The notes under the pieces are model-generated. The model had not been told where the DNA came from, made no database searches, and saw only the letters and a list, made by a program, of their open reading frames with translations. Positions 52,310 to 61,683 of a DNA stretch of 64,000 bases are shown piece after piece (within the stretch, counting starts at the first letter, position 1; each line of letters opens with the position of its first letter). The translations under genes were made by a program, and so were the position numbers. The stretch is from contig CANRIV010000007.1 of the NCBI GenBank assembly GCA_947630805.1, positions 1 through 64,000 of the forward strand, given 5' to 3'. This DNA is from an uncultured Lachnospiraceae bacterium. GTDB taxonomy: Bacteria > Bacillota > Clostridia > Lachnospirales > Lachnospiraceae.

Positions 52310-54679
52310 ATGAATGAAAAAGTGCTGAAAACACTTGAATTTGATAAAATAACAGAACTTTTGATGCAGGAAGCTTCTTCTCTTCCGGGGAAAAAATTAT
52401 GTCAAAAATTAAAACCTTCCTGTGACCTGGAAGAAATTCATCGCAATCAGTCTGAAACCGCAGATGCTTTTTCCAGAATTCTGCAAAAAGGAAGTATTTC
52501 TTTTTCCGGTATTCATGATATTACCGACTCCTTAAAACGTCTGGAACTTGGAAGTACACTGGGAAGCGATGAACTTCTGCGCATCAGCGCTCTGCTTAAA
52601 GTCGCCTTAAAAATAAAAGCCTTTTCCAGAAAGGAAGAAAATTCTCCGGAAGACAGCCTGGATGAATTATTTGATTCCATTGAGCCTTTAAGTAATTTAA
52701 ACAAAAATATTGAACGTTGTATTATTTCGGAAGATGAGATTGCTGATGAAGCTTCCTCCAATTTAAAACATATTCGCCGCCAGATAAAAATAACAAACGA
52801 CCGCATACACAGTCATCTGAATTCACTGGTAAACGCACAAAGCATAAAAGGTTACCTGCAGGATTCTCTAATTACCATGCGGGACGGCAGGTACTGTATT
52901 CCGGTCAGGCAGGAATACCGCGCAAATGTGGCGGGTATTATCCATGACCAGTCATCCAGCGGCTCCACACTTTTCATCGAGCCTTCTGCCGTTGTAGAAT
53001 TTAATAATAAATTACGGGAACTAGCCATTCAGGAAGCCGATGAAATCCAGGTAATTCTTACCAACCTGAGTCTGGAGTGTTCCCAGTTTATTTCAGAGCT
53101 TGAAACAGACCTGAAAACGTTATCTTATCTGGATTTTGTTTTTGCAAAGGCATATCTTGCCAGAAAAATGAAAGGAATCATGCCTTTATTTAATGACCGG
53201 AGACAAATTCACATAAAACAGGCGCGGCATCCTTTACTGGACGCAAAGAAAGTCGTTCCCATTGATATTACTCTGGGAAAGGATTTTACTTTGCTGATTG
53301 TGACCGGTCCTAATACCGGTGGAAAAACAGTGTCGCTGAAAACAGCCGGTCTTCTCACATTAATGGGGCAGGCCGGTCTGCACATTCCCGCAATGGAAGG
53401 AAGCCGTCTTGCGGTATTTCGTGAAGTTTTTGCAGACATTGGTGATGAACAGAGCATTGAACAGAGTCTCAGCACATTTTCTGCTCATATGGTAAATATT
53501 ATTCATATTTTAAATGAGGCCGATGAAAATTCTCTTATTTTATTTGATGAACTCGGAGCCGGTACCGACCCGGTAGAAGGTGCCGCACTCGGCATTTCTA
53601 TTTTGTCTTTTTTGAAAAACATCGGTGCACGGGTACTGGCAACGACACATTACAGTGAATTAAAACTTTTTGCACTTTCTACAGACAACGTGGAAAATGC
53701 CTGCTGTGAATTTGATGTGGAAACTTTAAGACCTACTTACCGTCTTTTAATTGGTATTCCGGGAAAAAGCAATGCCTTTGCCATTTCTGAAAAACTGGGC
53801 CTTCCGGCACATATTATTGCGGACGCCAAAACCCGGATTGATGCAGAAAATGAACAGTTTGAAGATATTATTTCTGAACTGGAGCAACAAAAAATCCAGA
53901 TGGAAAAAGACCGGCAGTCCATTACAGTTTATAAATCTCAGATTGAATCTTTAAAAAGAGATTATGAGATAAAAACGCAGAAACTTGAGGAAAAAAAGGA
54001 TAAAATTCTTGAAAATGCACGGGAAGAAGCTGTTACTATTTTAAAAGAAGCTAAGAAAACTGCAGATGAAGCAATTAAAAATATTCATAAATATGGTAAT
54101 TTAGGCAATGCAAAAGAATTAGAGAAATCAAGAAGTCTGGTGGGAAAAGGAATTAAGAAAAACCAGAGTATTTCCTCAATCAAACAGCCACAGCAAAACA
54201 AACAGTATAAGCCTTCTGATTTTAAGCTCGGTACCGGCGTAAAAGTTTTGAGCATGAATCTGAACGGCACCGTTGCTTCTCTTCCGGATTCGGACGGAAA
54301 GCTGACTGTAAAAATGGGTATTTTAAATTCTAAAGTGCATATTAAGGACCTGGAAATTATTGATGAACCTGATATTAAGGCTCCCGGGCTTACGCGCGCA
54401 AGCAGCGGAAAAATAAAAATGGAAAAATCTTTGAATGTTAAAATGGAATTAAATTTGATTGGTAAAACGGTGGACGAAGCCTTGTTCCTGTTGGATAAAT
54501 ATTTGGATGACGCGTATCTTGCCCATCTGCCCCAAGTGTACATTATACATGGTAAAGGGACCGGAACGCTTCGCACTTCCATTCAGTCGCACCTGAAAAA
54601 ATGCAGTTATGTCAAATCCTACAGAAATGGAGAGCATGGCGAAGGTGGCGCCGGCACTACCGTCGTAGTATTTCAATAA
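52310..54679 (+). CDS. mutS2: MutS2 endonuclease/ribosome-rescue ATPase
   Basis: This gene encodes 789 residues. ATG 52310 is 10 nt after GGAG; a TTG five codons earlier overlaps that site. The core and clamp regions (1-300) lead to the ATPase with Walker A VTGPNTGGKTVSLKTAGLL, Walker B ILFDELGAGTDPVEGAALG, then a long coiled coil (about 510-600), a KOW-like part and a C-terminal Smr domain (VYIIHGKGTGTLR). There is no mismatch-recognition domain, as in all MutS2. Known roles are suppressing recombination and splitting collided ribosomes. Confidence 0.95.
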   Translation: MNEKVLKTLEFDKITELLMQEASSLPGKKLCQKLKPSCDLEEIHRNQSETADAFSRILQKGSISFSGIHDITDSLKRLELGSTLGSDELLRISALLKVALKIKAFSRKEENSPEDSLDELFDSIEPLSNLNKNIERCIISEDEIADEASSNLKHIRRQIKITNDRIHSHLNSLVNAQSIKGYLQDSLITMRDGRYCIPVRQEYRANVAGIIHDQSSSGSTLFIEPSAVVEFNNKLRELAIQEADEIQVILTNLSLECSQFISELETDLKTLSYLDFVFAKAYLARKMKGIMPLFNDRRQIHIKQARHPLLDAKKVVPIDITLGKDFTLLIVTGPNTGGKTVSLKTAGLLTLMGQAGLHIPAMEGSRLAVFREVFADIGDEQSIEQSLSTFSAHMVNIIHILNEADENSLILFDELGAGTDPVEGAALGISILSFLKNIGARVLATTHYSELKLFALSTDNVENACCEFDVETLRPTYRLLIGIPGKSNAFAISEKLGLPAHIIADAKTRIDAENEQFEDIISELEQQKIQMEKDRQSITVYKSQIESLKRDYEIKTQKLEEKKDKILENAREEAVTILKEAKKTADEAIKNIHKYGNLGNAKELEKSRSLVGKGIKKNQSISSIKQPQQNKQYKPSDFKLGTGVKVLSMNLNGTVASLPDSDGKLTVKMGILNSKVHIKDLEIIDEPDIKAPGLTRASSGKIKMEKSLNVKMELNLIGKTVDEALFLLDKYLDDAYLAHLPQVYIIHGKGTGTLRTSIQSHLKKCSYVKSYRNGEHGEGGAGTTVVVFQ

Positions 54680-54704
54680 CAAATTAATTTACAATTTCTT
54701 CTAT

Positions 54705-54733
54705 TTTACTTCATATAGATTGTTTATGATAAT
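54705..54733 (+). promoter_or_regulatory. Putative promoter of the two-component operon
   Basis: TTTACT (54705-54710), a 17-nt spacer and GATAAT (54728-54733), 27 nt before the response regulator ATG. An AAAGGAGAA site follows. Confidence 0.5.
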
Positions 54734-54760
54734 AATATTACCATCGAAAGGAGAACAACA

Positions 54761-55474
54761 ATGGCAGAAAAACAAAAAATATTGATTGTGGATGATGATG
54801 AAAATATCGCAAATCTGATTTCCCTTTACCTCACAAAAGAATGTTTTGAAACAAAAATTGAACATGATGGACAAGCCGCTCTTTCTGCTTTCCAGTCCTT
54901 TGCGCCGGATTTGGTGCTTTTGGACATTATGCTTCCGGGAATTGACGGGTACGAAGTATGTCGTGAAATCAGAAAGACTTCTCAGACTCCTATTATAATG
55001 CTTTCAGCAAAGACAGAAGTATTCGATAAAGTTCTGGGATTAGAGCTTGGCGCAGATGACTACATGATAAAGCCTTTTGATTCCAAAGAGCTGGTAGCAC
55101 GTGTCAAAGCGGTATTGAGACGATACCCTGTTGCCTCCGCTTCCGCCACGGATACATCCGAAAAGAAAGTCGTCTACAAAGACTTGGTAATCAATCTTTC
55201 CAACTACGAAGTGCTTTATCGGGGAAAACCTGTAGAAATGACTCCGCGAGAAATCGAACTGCTTTATTTTCTTGCTTCCTCTCCGAATCAGGTATTTACC
55301 CGGGAACAGCTTTTAGACCATATCTGGGGATATGAATATGCCGGAGATACCCGTACCGTTGATGTTCATATTAAACGCATCCGGGAAAAAATATCAGATA
55401 CCGACGAATGGTCTATCGGCACTGTATGGAGCGTAGGATACCGTTTTGAAGTCCACAATACAAACAGGAGATAA
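54761..55474 (+). CDS. OmpR/PhoB-type response regulator
   Basis: This gene encodes 237 residues. Receiver domain: acidic pocket DDDE (residues 11-14), phospho-acceptor Asp55 in LVLLDIMLPGIDGYE, Lys105 region MIKPFD. A Ser/Ala linker leads to a winged-helix DNA-binding domain (about 140-232) with MTPREIELLYFLASSPNQVF and TRTVDVHIKRIREKI. It is 3 nt before the histidine kinase gene, which is its partner. Target genes are not visible. Confidence 0.95.
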   Translation: MAEKQKILIVDDDENIANLISLYLTKECFETKIEHDGQAALSAFQSFAPDLVLLDIMLPGIDGYEVCREIRKTSQTPIIMLSAKTEVFDKVLGLELGADDYMIKPFDSKELVARVKAVLRRYPVASASATDTSEKKVVYKDLVINLSNYEVLYRGKPVEMTPREIELLYFLASSPNQVFTREQLLDHIWGYEYAGDTRTVDVHIKRIREKISDTDEWSIGTVWSVGYRFEVHNTNRR

Positions 55475-55477
55475 CTC

Positions 55478-56902
55478 ATGAGAAGTTCTATTCTGACCAA
55501 ATTTTTTGTAGGATACTTTACCTTTGCCATTTTGGGATTTCTTTTGATATCTTACTGGTCCACCAATTTAATTTACAATAATCTTCTGAAAGAAGATGCC
55601 AATAAACTGTATCGGTATGCGGAAGTCGTATCTGACAATATTTCTTCTGCCACAGATACCTCGTTTCAGGATATTGATAATCCGGATAAATATTTCAGCG
55701 ATTTTAATGATGTACTCGACTGTAACCTGCTGATTCTGGATGCCGAAAACAAACTAATATATTCTACAGATACCACGACCTCTGTAGATGATGCTGACTC
55801 CAATATTATCATCAAAGATTTCAATCCCGAAGAGTACGCCAAAAATCATTACAAAATCAGCAATTTTTACAACATATACAAAACAGATACTCTCAGCGTA
55901 GTAGATGAAATATTAAAAGACAATACCGTTTCCGGCTATGTCGTTGCTCATATGCCCACATGGATTATCAAAAAGAACAGTTACGATGTGACATATATTT
56001 TTTATATCACATACGCTATTATTCTGGCTCTTTCTCTGATTGTATTTTTTAATTTTATGTGGTTTGTATATATTCCGCTGAAGCAAATACGTCTGGCAGC
56101 CATGGAATACGCTAAAGGAAATTTTGAATATGACGGATTAAAAATAAATAACGATGACGAAATCGGAGAGATGGCAAGTTCTCTGAAATATATGTCCAAA
56201 CAGTTAAGTAATTCCAGGGAATATCAGAAAACATTTATTTCAAATATTTCCCACGATTTTCGCTCTCCACTGACTTCTATCAAAGGATATCTGGAAGCAA
56301 TGATGGACGGTACGATTCCTCCGGAAGACCACAAAAAATATTTGTCTATTGTGCTGTCAGAAGCCAACCGTCTGGAAAAACTTACCAGCGGTCTCAGAGA
56401 ATTAAATCATTGGAGCAGTACGGGTCCGGAATTATTTTTCGAAGAGTTTGACATGGAAAATGTCATTGCCTCTACTGTTGAAACTTTTCAGGGAAGCTGC
56501 GAAAAGAAACACATTGACCTTATCATACAATTTCCTTCAAAACATTATAATGTGTATGCGGATAAAGGGAAAATTGAACAGGTTATTTATAACCTCTTAG
56601 ATAATGCCATCAAATTCAGTAATCCCTCCTCTAAGATTGTTCTTCGCCTTTACAATAAGGGGGATAAGCAATATTGCTCTGTAAAAGATTTTGGTATTGG
56701 AATTCCTCAGGGAAGTATTGATAAAATATGGCAGCGTTTCTATAAGACAGACTTATCCAGAGGTCGGGATAAGACCGGATCCGGCATCGGACTTTCTATT
56801 GTAAAAGAAATTATCCGGGCTCATAATGAAACGATTGATGTTATTAGTACCGAGGGAGTAGGAACAGAATTTGTCTTTAGTTTAAAAAAAGTGAAAAAAT
56901 AA
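55478..56902 (+). CDS. Sensor histidine kinase
   Basis: This gene encodes 474 residues. Two membrane segments (about 10-30 and 168-190) enclose an extracellular sensor of about 135 residues, acidic and without clear family. Then come a HAMP linker (about 190-243), HisKA with SNISHDFRSPLTSIKGY (His259) and HATPase_c with NLLDNAIKFS, FGIGIP and GSGIGLSIVKEI. It would phosphorylate the response regulator encoded just upstream. The signal sensed is unknown; the sensor has no Cys pair or His cluster. Confidence 0.95.
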   Translation: MRSSILTKFFVGYFTFAILGFLLISYWSTNLIYNNLLKEDANKLYRYAEVVSDNISSATDTSFQDIDNPDKYFSDFNDVLDCNLLILDAENKLIYSTDTTTSVDDADSNIIIKDFNPEEYAKNHYKISNFYNIYKTDTLSVVDEILKDNTVSGYVVAHMPTWIIKKNSYDVTYIFYITYAIILALSLIVFFNFMWFVYIPLKQIRLAAMEYAKGNFEYDGLKINNDDEIGEMASSLKYMSKQLSNSREYQKTFISNISHDFRSPLTSIKGYLEAMMDGTIPPEDHKKYLSIVLSEANRLEKLTSGLRELNHWSSTGPELFFEEFDMENVIASTVETFQGSCEKKHIDLIIQFPSKHYNVYADKGKIEQVIYNLLDNAIKFSNPSSKIVLRLYNKGDKQYCSVKDFGIGIPQGSIDKIWQRFYKTDLSRGRDKTGSGIGLSIVKEIIRAHNETIDVISTEGVGTEFVFSLKKVKK

Positions 56903-56999
56903 AGAAAATAAATAGAGTGCAGAATAATTTTTCTAAAAATTTTTGTCTGTCGTAACTTATAAAACTCATTTCCTTTTCTACGACATATAAGAATAAGAT

Positions 57000-57797
57000 T
57001 TAGGATGAGATTCGTATGTTCTGACTTAACTTTGCAATGAATTCTGTATTGGTTGGTCGGATTTTTCCTGTGCTTAGCAAATAGTTAAATTGATTTTTGA
57101 AGGAATTGTTTTCCTTTGACATCCATGCTACTTCTATAGCATGCCGTATTGCTTTTTCCACTCTCTGCGGAGTGGAATTATGCTTTTGCGCCACATCAGG
57201 ATACAGCACTTTTGTAACACTTTCCAGTGCATCCTCATTGCTCATAACTTCCTTGACAGCAGTAATCATATACCGGTATCCTTTTAGTCTTGCCGGAATT
57301 CCAAGCTCATTCAGTTTATTTGATATAATATTTTCTAATCTTTTATCATGATTTTGTCTTGTCTGAAAATATTTATCATTTACAATATCCTCCTGTTTGC
57401 CGGCTTTCATTTCCTGTCCAATAAGAAAATATATTTTTTTAATTTTTTCTGCTATGATTTCCGTATCATACGGCTTTTGAATAATGTAATCCACTCCATT
57501 GGATAACGCTTCATTTAGCAAAACGTCATTGTACAGAGACGTCGTCATAATCAGTTTCATATCCGTTGGAGGACTATCTTCCTTTATTTTGTCCAGCAGC
57601 GTGAGTCCATCATATACCGTCAGCAGCAAATCGAAAAGAATTACACTTGGCTTTTTACTTTTATAAAACTCATATGCTTCTTTTCCATTATCTGCCACGC
57701 CTACCAGTTTTAAGTTCTTATCCTGCATGATTTGCTTTGCCAGCTGATTTCTTAATTTCGGATGACTATCCGCAATAACGACTTTTATGTTTTCCAT
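57000..57797 (-). CDS. spo0A: Sporulation response regulator Spo0A, atypical receiver
   Basis: This gene encodes 265 residues. The C-terminal Spo0A DNA-binding domain is standard (YRYMITAVKEVMSNEDALES, KHNSTPQRVEKAIRHAIEVAW, TGKIRPTNTEFIA). The receiver departs from the norm: the acidic pair is VVIADSHPKL (Asp-Ser rather than Asp-Asp), the acceptor region is ILFDLLLTVYDG, where most have D-I-I-M-P-x-x-D-G, so the conserved Met-Pro is lost. The Thr/Lys switch residues look kept (MTTSL, QKPYD). No spoIVB gene is beside it. It may be the main Spo0A with weak phosphorylation or a paralogue. It faces the XRE-type gene across 155 nt. Confidence 0.85.
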   Translation of the reverse strand: MENIKVVIADSHPKLRNQLAKQIMQDKNLKLVGVADNGKEAYEFYKSKKPSVILFDLLLTVYDGLTLLDKIKEDSPPTDMKLIMTTSLYNDVLLNEALSNGVDYIIQKPYDTEIIAEKIKKIYFLIGQEMKAGKQEDIVNDKYFQTRQNHDKRLENIISNKLNELGIPARLKGYRYMITAVKEVMSNEDALESVTKVLYPDVAQKHNSTPQRVEKAIRHAIEVAWMSKENNSFKNQFNYLLSTGKIRPTNTEFIAKLSQNIRISS

Positions 57798-57952
57798 ATG
57801 TATCCTCCTAGTTTATTTTTTTAGGCTTGCTTTTCTGGTAATACGGTTTATAATAACCTCAACAATATTACAAAAAAAGGTATATTTTGGCACTCATTTT
57901 TTTATATCGAAAATTTTTTCGTTCCATGAATTACCAAAAAGGGGGATACCGT

Positions 57953-58687
57953 GTGTACAAAGAAATGAAAAATAAAGAAATGGAATTATTAGAAATACAA
58001 TCGGCCTGTATTGAAAACATCAACCAGCTTTTAAATACGAACGGCTGGTCCATTAAACAACTTGCAGACCGTGCAAAACTTCCTTATGACTCTGTGAAAA
58101 AACTGCTTTACGGAAAGATTGGCAATCCCAGCATTTACACTTTGGCAAAAATTAGTCAGGCTTTTAACTGCAGCGTTGATTTTCTTTTAAAATCAGATTC
58201 TATCTACGGTTTTAATGTTTCTCAACTCCCATCACGCGCATTGACCTTACTACAGGAAATCGTAAATTTTGAAAGATATTTACAACAACTGAACGTTTCA
58301 GAAAATACAGACCTTGTTCCCGTATTTGTTCCTTCCGGCTCTTACCATGACGGCTCTATTTTTGACAGTGTCTACTATGAATCTGTGGACATTTCTGCTT
58401 ATCGCGAAGAATTTGGCGACATTATAATGTGCGGCGTGAAAGTAATAGGATCATATCTTCACCCTACTTACCTGAATAACGATATTCTTTTGGTTGCAAG
58501 AGACCGTTTCCCTCTGAACAATGAAGTCGCTGTATTTATCAAAGAACACAAAATTTATATTCGGAAATATATTCTGGGAAATCCAATTATTATGGAATCG
58601 ATTAACGGCACTGCCAAACCGATTAAAATATACAATATTGATGATATTCATTTCTTTGGAAGAGTGCTGACTGTTGTGCGACAATAA
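57953..58687 (+). CDS. XRE-family regulator with degenerate S24-like C-terminal domain
   Basis: This gene encodes 244 residues from the GTG at 57953 (AGGGGG 8 nt upstream); ATG 57965 is the alternative. A Cro/C1 helix-turn-helix spans about 20-75 (WSIKQLADRAKLPYDSVKKL). The C-terminal half resembles the LexA/CI S24 fold: VIGSYLHPTYLNNDILLVAR and VAVFIKEHKIYIRKY. But at the usual G-D-S-M position it reads G-S-Y-L, so self-cleavage is unlikely. Such regulators may bind a ligand instead. It is divergent from spo0A and may control it, an inference from position. Confidence 0.8.
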   Translation: MYKEMKNKEMELLEIQSACIENINQLLNTNGWSIKQLADRAKLPYDSVKKLLYGKIGNPSIYTLAKISQAFNCSVDFLLKSDSIYGFNVSQLPSRALTLLQEIVNFERYLQQLNVSENTDLVPVFVPSGSYHDGSIFDSVYYESVDISAYREEFGDIIMCGVKVIGSYLHPTYLNNDILLVARDRFPLNNEVAVFIKEHKIYIRKYILGNPIIMESINGTAKPIKIYNIDDIHFFGRVLTVVRQ

Positions 58688-58790
58688 TGTCTGTTCCCCA
58701 AAAATTTCAGAATATTTTTATAGACTGTTCAACTTTTATAATATAATTTATTTTTACAATGTTCTTCTAACTTTGTAAAATATTATAATA

Positions 58791-58819
58791 TTGCAATATA
58801 TCATTAATTGTATTATTAT
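58791..58819 (+). promoter_or_regulatory. Putative promoter of the ferredoxin gene
   Basis: TTGCAA (58791-58796), a 17-nt spacer and TATTAT (58814-58819), 36 nt before the ferredoxin ATG. The DNA around is strongly AT-rich. Confidence 0.5.
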
Positions 58820-58855
58820 TGTTCTATAAAACTTAATTTAAAGGAGGCTTACATA

Positions 58856-59029
58856 ATGGCTTACAAAATTAACGATGGCTGCATCGGATGTGGTGCATGT
58901 GCAGGCGCCTGCCCTGTTGGAGCCATCAGCGAAGGAGACGGGGTGTTTGTAATTGACCCTGACACATGTATCGAATGTGGAGCTTGTACCGGCGCATGCC
59001 CTACAGGATCTATTGAATTAGATGCTTAA
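58856..59029 (+). CDS. 2[4Fe-4S] ferredoxin
   Basis: This gene encodes 57 residues, the classic clostridial size. ATG 58856 is 8 nt after AAAGGAGG. Two motifs CIGCGACAGACP and CIECGACTGACP give the eight cysteines (CxxCxxCxxxCP twice) that hold two clusters. It carries low-potential electrons in the cytoplasm, for example to hydrogenase, pyruvate:ferredoxin oxidoreductase or Rnf. It is transcribed alone, with its own promoter and terminator, as expected for an abundant carrier. Confidence 0.96.
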   Translation: MAYKINDGCIGCGACAGACPVGAISEGDGVFVIDPDTCIECGACTGACPTGSIELDA

Positions 59030-59033
59030 TAGG

Positions 59034-59068
59034 AATAAAAGAGGTTGCGACAGGCAGCCTCTTTTATT
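59034..59068 (+). terminator. Rho-independent terminator of the ferredoxin gene
   Basis: AATAAAAGAGGTTGC (59034-59048) pairs with GCAGCCTCTTTTATT (59054-59068) over 15 positions with one G-T pair. TTTTCTCTT follows. It begins 5 nt after the stop. Confidence 0.88.
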
Positions 59069-59127
59069 TTTCTCTTATCCGGATATTTCCGGTAATGCAC
59101 GGACCTTATTTCCATATCAACCTTTTA

Positions 59128-59748
59128 TTATGTAGTCTGTGGCTTTTTTCTAAAATTCATTTTATTCTTTTTCTTTCGCGCTTTTTTCGTAAGCATTTTT
59201 TCCGCCTTCAGTTTTTTCTTCCGTTCCTTTCTGCTCATTTTCTGGCGTTTTCGCATCACTTCATCCAATTTCTTATATCGTTCTTCCTCTTTCTCATCCT
59301 GTATTCTCATAAGATAATTCATTTCCTTTAATACCGTCTCGCTCACATTGTCACTGACCTCTTTTCCCAGTCCCTCTGTAGACTTTTGCATCGCCTTTGA
59401 CACAATTCTGTCCATAATTTCCTGAAACTGCTCCATCTTGCTTCCTCTCTCCTCTGTTTCCATTGGAGTAACTTCTGTCGCTGTCAGTGGCATGATAGCC
59501 ATTTTTCCTGTTCTTTCCCGCTCATCCGGGTCTGTTATCATCATTTTAATTGCCCGAAGTCCGTATCCCTGTTTCTTCAAATCTCTGACGTTTTTTAATA
59601 AATTAATATGTTGCTCTGTATAATAGCGATGCCCCATCTCATTTCTCGGTATTGTGATATTAAGTTCTTCTTCCCAGTATCTTAACACATGGGACTCAAC
59701 ATTCAACACTTTAGATGCGTCTGAAATAATATACCGCTTCTCCCCCAT
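59128..59748 (-). CDS. MerR-family DNA-binding protein with basic tail
   Basis: This gene encodes 206 residues. The N-terminal MerR helix-turn-helix is clear (YIISDASKVLNVESHVLRYW, GHRYYTEQHINLLKNVRDLK). A helical, coiled middle (about 105-165) follows, and the last 45 residues are almost all Lys and Arg. There is no metal-binding Cys, so it is not a metal sensor. The layout recalls RacA-type proteins, MerR-like with a coiled coil, which tie the chromosome to the cell pole in sporulating Bacillus, but sequence likeness beyond the HTH is not shown. It is downstream of dnaB in the same direction, with a terminator between. Confidence 0.8.
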   Translation of the reverse strand: MGEKRYIISDASKVLNVESHVLRYWEEELNITIPRNEMGHRYYTEQHINLLKNVRDLKKQGYGLRAIKMMITDPDERERTGKMAIMPLTATEVTPMETEERGSKMEQFQEIMDRIVSKAMQKSTEGLGKEVSDNVSETVLKEMNYLMRIQDEKEEERYKKLDEVMRKRQKMSRKERKKKLKAEKMLTKKARKKKNKMNFRKKPQTT

Positions 59749-59765
59749 TTTAACCTCCTATAAAA

Positions 59766-59798
59766 AATTGAGACGTTTCTCTATGAAACATCTCAATT
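59766..59798 (-). terminator. Rho-independent terminator of the gdpP-rplI-dnaB operon
   Basis: AATTGAGACGTTTC and GAAACATCTCAATT pair with one mismatch. On the minus strand TTTTTTA follows. A second hairpin, ACCGC/GCGGT with A/T-rich inner arms (59835-59861), lies between it and dnaB. Confidence 0.75.
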
Positions 59799-59894
59799 AT
59801 AAAACCATTATATGTACCATTCAATAGCATTAACACCGCGAAAAATATTATTTTTTGCGGTAATGTCGATATCTGAATTTTTAAGCAACTCAAA

Positions 59895-61232
59895 CTAGAT
59901 TTTTTCCGGCTCCGCATTTTCGAATTTTGTATATTGAGGAATCCATACCAATTCTACTTCGCCGACCGGACCATTTCTCTGCTTTGCCACATTTACAATA
60001 ATTCTATTTCTATCTTCTGTCTTTTCCTCCCGGTCATAATATCGCGACATCAGCATGACCACATCTGCGTCCTGTTCTATGGAGCCGGACTCTCTCAAGT
60101 CTGCCATGATTGGTTTTCGATCTTCACGGCTCTCAGAAGAACGGTTTAGCTGTGACAATGCAATAACCGGCACGTTTAATTCTCTTGCAATTCCTTTCAA
60201 TGTTCTCGAAATTTCTGCAATTTCCTGTTCCCTGCTGTTATGATACGAATTTGTTGTCATAAGCTGCAGGTAATCCACAATTATCAACTGAATATCCTTT
60301 TCCAGTTTAAATTTTCGGCACTTAGAGCGCATCTCTCCAATACTAATGCCCGGAGTATCATCTATAATAATATTGGAATTTCCAATAATGTTTGCCGACT
60401 CAACAATATTTGCCCACTCATTATCGTTCAGTTCTCCATTTCTTATCTTCTGGGAACTGACCATGGAATTCTGGGAAATAATACGGTTTATCAACTGTTC
60501 ACTTGACATTTCCAGACTGAAAATAGCCACTGGAATTTTATTCTTTACAGCCACCGTCTCTGTAATATTCAAAACAAATGCCGTTTTACCTACAGACGGT
60601 CTTGCCGCAATTAAAATCAAATCCGAAGGCTGTAGTCCTGAGAGCTGTGTGTCAAGTTTTCGGAATCCGGTCGCTATTCCCGTAATGGTACCTTTTGTCT
60701 GAGACGCTTTCTCAATCTTCTCAAAAACATTTAATACGACCTGCCTTATCGGAACATAATCGCCGGAATTTCCGGATTGAATCAAATCAAAAATGACTTT
60801 CTCCGTCTCTTCCAATATGACATCCAGACTTTTATTTCCCGCATAACAGGTATTTGCTATATTCTCATTGGCACGAATCAGATTCCGCAGAACAGATTTT
60901 TCATAGACAATGTCTGTATATTGCTTGATATTGGCGGAAGTAGGTACCATATCCAATATATTTCGGATAAAGTCAATACTGATAACCTCTGACGGTACTT
61001 CCATCTCCTCCAATTTGGTCTTAATTGTAATCAAATCACAGGTTTTTCCCTCATTGTACAATGCCGCCATGGCCTTAAACAGGGCACCATACTGTTTGTT
61101 ATAAAAATCAGTATCCGTTATTTTTTCCATCGCAACAGTAATAGCCTCGGCATCCATAATCATTGAGCCAATCACTGCCTGTTCCGCCTCATTGCTGTGG
61201 GGCATTATTCTTTTTACTACTGCTTCTTCCAT
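59895..61232 (-). CDS. dnaB: Replicative DNA helicase DnaB
   Basis: This gene encodes 445 residues. The N-terminal DnaB domain begins with RIMPHSNEAEQAVIGSMIMD. The RecA-like ATPase has Walker A IAARPSVGKTAFVL (about residue 208), Walker B QLIIVDYLQLM and the DnaB motif LSQLNRSSESREDRKPIMAD with arginine finger region. The hexamer unwinds DNA at the replication fork. It starts 4 nt after rplI, third in an operon. Confidence 0.96.
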   Translation of the reverse strand: MEEAVVKRIMPHSNEAEQAVIGSMIMDAEAITVAMEKITDTDFYNKQYGALFKAMAALYNEGKTCDLITIKTKLEEMEVPSEVISIDFIRNILDMVPTSANIKQYTDIVYEKSVLRNLIRANENIANTCYAGNKSLDVILEETEKVIFDLIQSGNSGDYVPIRQVVLNVFEKIEKASQTKGTITGIATGFRKLDTQLSGLQPSDLILIAARPSVGKTAFVLNITETVAVKNKIPVAIFSLEMSSEQLINRIISQNSMVSSQKIRNGELNDNEWANIVESANIIGNSNIIIDDTPGISIGEMRSKCRKFKLEKDIQLIIVDYLQLMTTNSYHNSREQEIAEISRTLKGIARELNVPVIALSQLNRSSESREDRKPIMADLRESGSIEQDADVVMLMSRYYDREEKTEDRNRIIVNVAKQRNGPVGEVELVWIPQYTKFENAEPEKI

Positions 61233-61236
61233 ATTT

Positions 61237-61683
61237 CTACTTTGCCTCTACTTTAACTGCTAATATACCTGTGACGTCTTTGTGTAATTTAATATTTACA
61301 TTGTATGTTCCAATAGATTTAATCGTATCAGGTATGACAATTTTTTTCTTATCAATATCCATTCCAAGCTGCCTCTTTGCTTCCAATGCAATTTCCTTAC
61401 TAGAAACAGAGCCAAATACTTTTCCTTCAACTCCTGCCTGTATTTTAATTGTAACGCTTTTTCCTTCCAGCTCTTTTGCGACTTTTTGCGCCGCTTCCAG
61501 TTTTTCTTTGGCTACTTTTATTTCATTCTGGCGCTGCAGTTTTAAATCATTCAAATTTTTTCCATTCGCTTCGAGTCCCAGTTTTTTAGGTATAATATAA
61601 TTTCTTGCATACCCGTCGTTGACATTTACGATATCCCCTTTTTTCCCAAGCGTTTTAACATCCTGCAATAATATTACTTTCAT
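61237..61683 (-). CDS. rplI: 50S ribosomal protein L9
   Basis: This gene encodes 148 residues. The N-terminal rRNA-binding domain reads MKVILLQDVKTLGKKGDIVN and VNDGYARNYIIPKKLG, a long helix links it to the C-terminal domain. Its ATG overlaps the gdpP stop (TAATG), and the ribosome site GGAAGGAG lies inside gdpP. Confidence 0.97.
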   Translation of the reverse strand: MKVILLQDVKTLGKKGDIVNVNDGYARNYIIPKKLGLEANGKNLNDLKLQRQNEIKVAKEKLEAAQKVAKELEGKSVTIKIQAGVEGKVFGSVSSKEIALEAKRQLGMDIDKKKIVIPDTIKSIGTYNVNIKLHKDVTGILAVKVEAK

